Source of the DNA: Bacteroidales bacterium
Lineage (GTDB): Bacteria; Bacteroidota; Bacteroidia; Bacteroidales; VadinHA17
Reading direction: 5' to 3'
Length of the DNA: 7,215 nt
Assembly: GCA_003162595.1 (NCBI GenBank)
Contig: PMNJ01000229.1
Span: forward strand, 1 to 7,215
Part shown: positions 6,392 through 7,215 of the stretch, in pieces
Layout of the letters: each line of letters begins with the position of its first letter
Position numbering within the stretch: position 1 is the first letter of the stretch
The notes under the pieces: model-generated
What the model saw: the letters and a program-made list of their open reading frames with translations, nothing else
Databases searched by the model: none
What the model was told of the DNA's origin: nothing
Made by a program: the position numbers and the translations under genes

Positions 6392-6835
6392 ATGAGAATA
6401 TCTAGAATAATTCCGATACTGGCATTAATTATAGTTACAACTACTCTTAATGTTGATGCTCAGTGCAAAGCATTCGCTAAAAAGGTTTGCATCCCTGAAC
6501 TGGGAGCATATACACATGATGGAAACTATCATGCTGCTATACTTGTTGAAGGTGAAGAGGCTGAACTCTATAAAACTTTTTATTCCGATATGGAATACAG
6601 GGTATCAATTTGCGGAGAGGATAAACTTCCGGAGGTAGAATTCAAAGTACTAGATGCAAATAAAAATGTACTCTATTCGAATAAGGATGCCAACTATGCC
6701 AAGACATGGGATTTCAAGCTACAATCCAGTCAGCAGCTCAAAATTGTTGTTAAAGTTAACTCATTTAATAAACCGGGTGAAACACCGGCAAGTGGTTGTG
6801 TAGCAATAATGTTCGGATTCAAAATAAAAAAATAA
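6392..6835 (+). CDS. Small secreted four-cysteine protein, conserved hypothetical
   Basis: A 147-residue protein with a signal peptide: basic start (MRISR), hydrophobic core (6-19) and probable signal peptidase I cleavage after VDA (A23), leaving Q24-C25 at the mature end. The residue before C25 is Gln, so this is not a lipobox. The mature protein has four cysteines (C25, C33, C74, C136), allowing two disulfides in the periplasm. It appears β-rich, with strands such as VEFKVLDANKNVLYSN (82-97), TWDFKL (105-110) and LKIVVKVN (116-123), suggesting a small β-sandwich. No catalytic motif is visible. It begins 4 bp after the lipoprotein stop and is probably translationally linked to it. Its stop codon lies inside an A/T palindrome. 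Confidence 0.83.
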   Translation: MRISRIIPILALIIVTTTLNVDAQCKAFAKKVCIPELGAYTHDGNYHAAILVEGEEAELYKTFYSDMEYRVSICGEDKLPEVEFKVLDANKNVLYSNKDANYAKTWDFKLQSSQQLKIVVKVNSFNKPGETPASGCVAIMFGFKIKK

Positions 6836-6857
6836 AATATTTAAAATATTTTATTTT
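6829..6857. repeat. Perfect A/T-only palindrome (14-bp arms)
   Basis: Arms 6829-6842 and 6844-6857 are exact reverse complements around a single A at 6843. The element overlaps the last codons of the secreted-protein gene (stop at 6833-6835). Because A/T runs pair by chance more often in AT-rich gaps, the palindrome is certain but its function is not. Confidence 0.8.
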
Positions 6858-6882
6858 ACGGATGTTGCATGCAACGTCCGTA
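6857..6882. terminator. GC-containing palindrome between convergent genes, possible bidirectional terminator
   Basis: Two 13-bp arms (6857-6869 and 6870-6882) meet without a spacer around TTGCATGCAA and match except for one T/G position (6863 against 6876), which can still pair as a wobble in the + strand RNA. It lies between the convergent secreted-protein and uvrA genes, where termination in both directions is expected. The following T-run (TGTTTTAT on the + strand) is short, so terminator efficiency is uncertain; a dispersed palindromic element is the main alternative. Confidence 0.55.
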
Positions 6883-6888
6883 CATGTT

Positions 6889-7215
6889 TTATACATGTTT
6901 CGCCAGTTTTGGTGCCAGGTATCTGCCAGTAAATGATTCTTTACATTTTGCCAGATCCTCAGGTTTGCCTTCAAAAACTACCCTGCCACCTTCCTCACCA
7001 CCTTCAGGCCCAAGGTCAATAACCCAATCGGAACTCTTTATTACCTCCTGATTGTGCTCAATCAATATTACAGAATGTCCATGATCAACAAGTGCATTTA
7101 TTGATTTAAGAAGTTTGTTGATGTCATGAAAATGCAAGCCTGTCGTCGGTTCGTCAAATATAAATAGTATATGCCCGTTAGCCCGTTCCTGGCTAAGAAA
7201 ATATGCCAGTTTTAC
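6889..7215 (-). CDS. uvrA: Excinuclease ABC subunit A, C-terminal part only
   Basis: The frame is open to the window's right edge, leaving the last 108 residues of UvrA, the damage-sensing ATPase of nucleotide excision repair. It works with UvrB in the cytosol on DNA. The visible part is the end of the second ABC ATPase domain: Walker B and D-loop in HILFIFDEPTTGLH (about 18-31 of the fragment), then HGHSVILIEHN with the H-loop histidine, followed by VIDLGPEGGEEGGRVVFEG, a hallmark of the UvrA C-terminus. The TTG at 7135-7137 that could be taken as a start is the Leu codon of TTGLH, not a start. The ABC signature and zinc-finger regions lie outside the window. The gene ends normally (TAA at 6889-6891) and converges with the secreted-protein gene. 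Confidence 0.96.
   Translation of the reverse strand, partial: VKLAYFLSQERANGHILFIFDEPTTGLHFHDINKLLKSINALVDHGHSVILIEHNQEVIKSSDWVIDLGPEGGEEGGRVVFEGKPEDLAKCKESFTGRYLAPKLAKHV

Noticed and set aside
6881..6900. Direct repeat TACATGTTT (6881-6889 and 6892-6900) as a target-site duplication or regulatory site
   Set aside because: It is only 9 bp, mostly inside the uvrA 3' end, with no inserted element between the copies; chance is sufficient.
6869..7051. Forward-strand 60-codon open frame near the right end
   Set aside because: It is antisense to the strongly supported uvrA C-terminus and has no recognisable features.

Overview
The window reads as ordinary chromosomal backbone of a member of the Bacteroidota, probably a Bacteroidales-like or related environmental lineage. 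Four things point there. The serC-serA-DUF1015 gene order is typical of the phylum. The short phosphoglycerate dehydrogenase carries a lysine where most relatives have the catalytic histidine. Several gaps hold TAnnTTTG -7 promoter boxes, and starts lack clear Shine-Dalgarno sequences. Two envelope proteins and one helical protein resemble conserved, uncharacterised Bacteroidota families. The DNA is moderately AT-rich, with AT-rich gaps.

Left part (1-3943, + strand): the 3' end of a ComB-type 2-phosphosulfolactate phosphatase gene, a 101-bp gap with a possible promoter, then serC (phosphoserine aminotransferase), serA (D-3-phosphoglycerate dehydrogenase) and a full-length DUF1015 gene. SerA oxidises 3-phosphoglycerate to 3-phosphohydroxypyruvate and SerC transaminates it to O-phosphoserine. 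No recognisable serB is present. The DUF1015 protein is the natural candidate for an accessory or phosphoserine-linked role, but this is unproven.

Middle (3944-5463): a 202-bp gap, the longest in the window, holds an unusual repeat structure. Two 20-bp CTCTGTG-type units face four inverted 10-bp ACACAGAGGT units and could fold into a long, regularly interrupted hairpin, followed by three more diverged units. Next come yggS (PLP-binding homeostasis protein, + strand) and, converging on it, a 171-aa all-helical hypothetical protein on the - strand. A 119-bp gap with candidate promoters in both directions separates that gene from the next pair.

Right part (5464-7215): a two-gene + strand unit encodes a 307-aa predicted lipoprotein and a 147-aa secreted four-cysteine protein. 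It converges on the 3' end of uvrA (- strand, cut by the window edge). Two adjacent palindromes, one purely A/T and one GC-containing, fill the short gap between them. No tRNA, rRNA, CRISPR array, transposase, phage gene or defence system was seen. No gap exceeds 300 bp.
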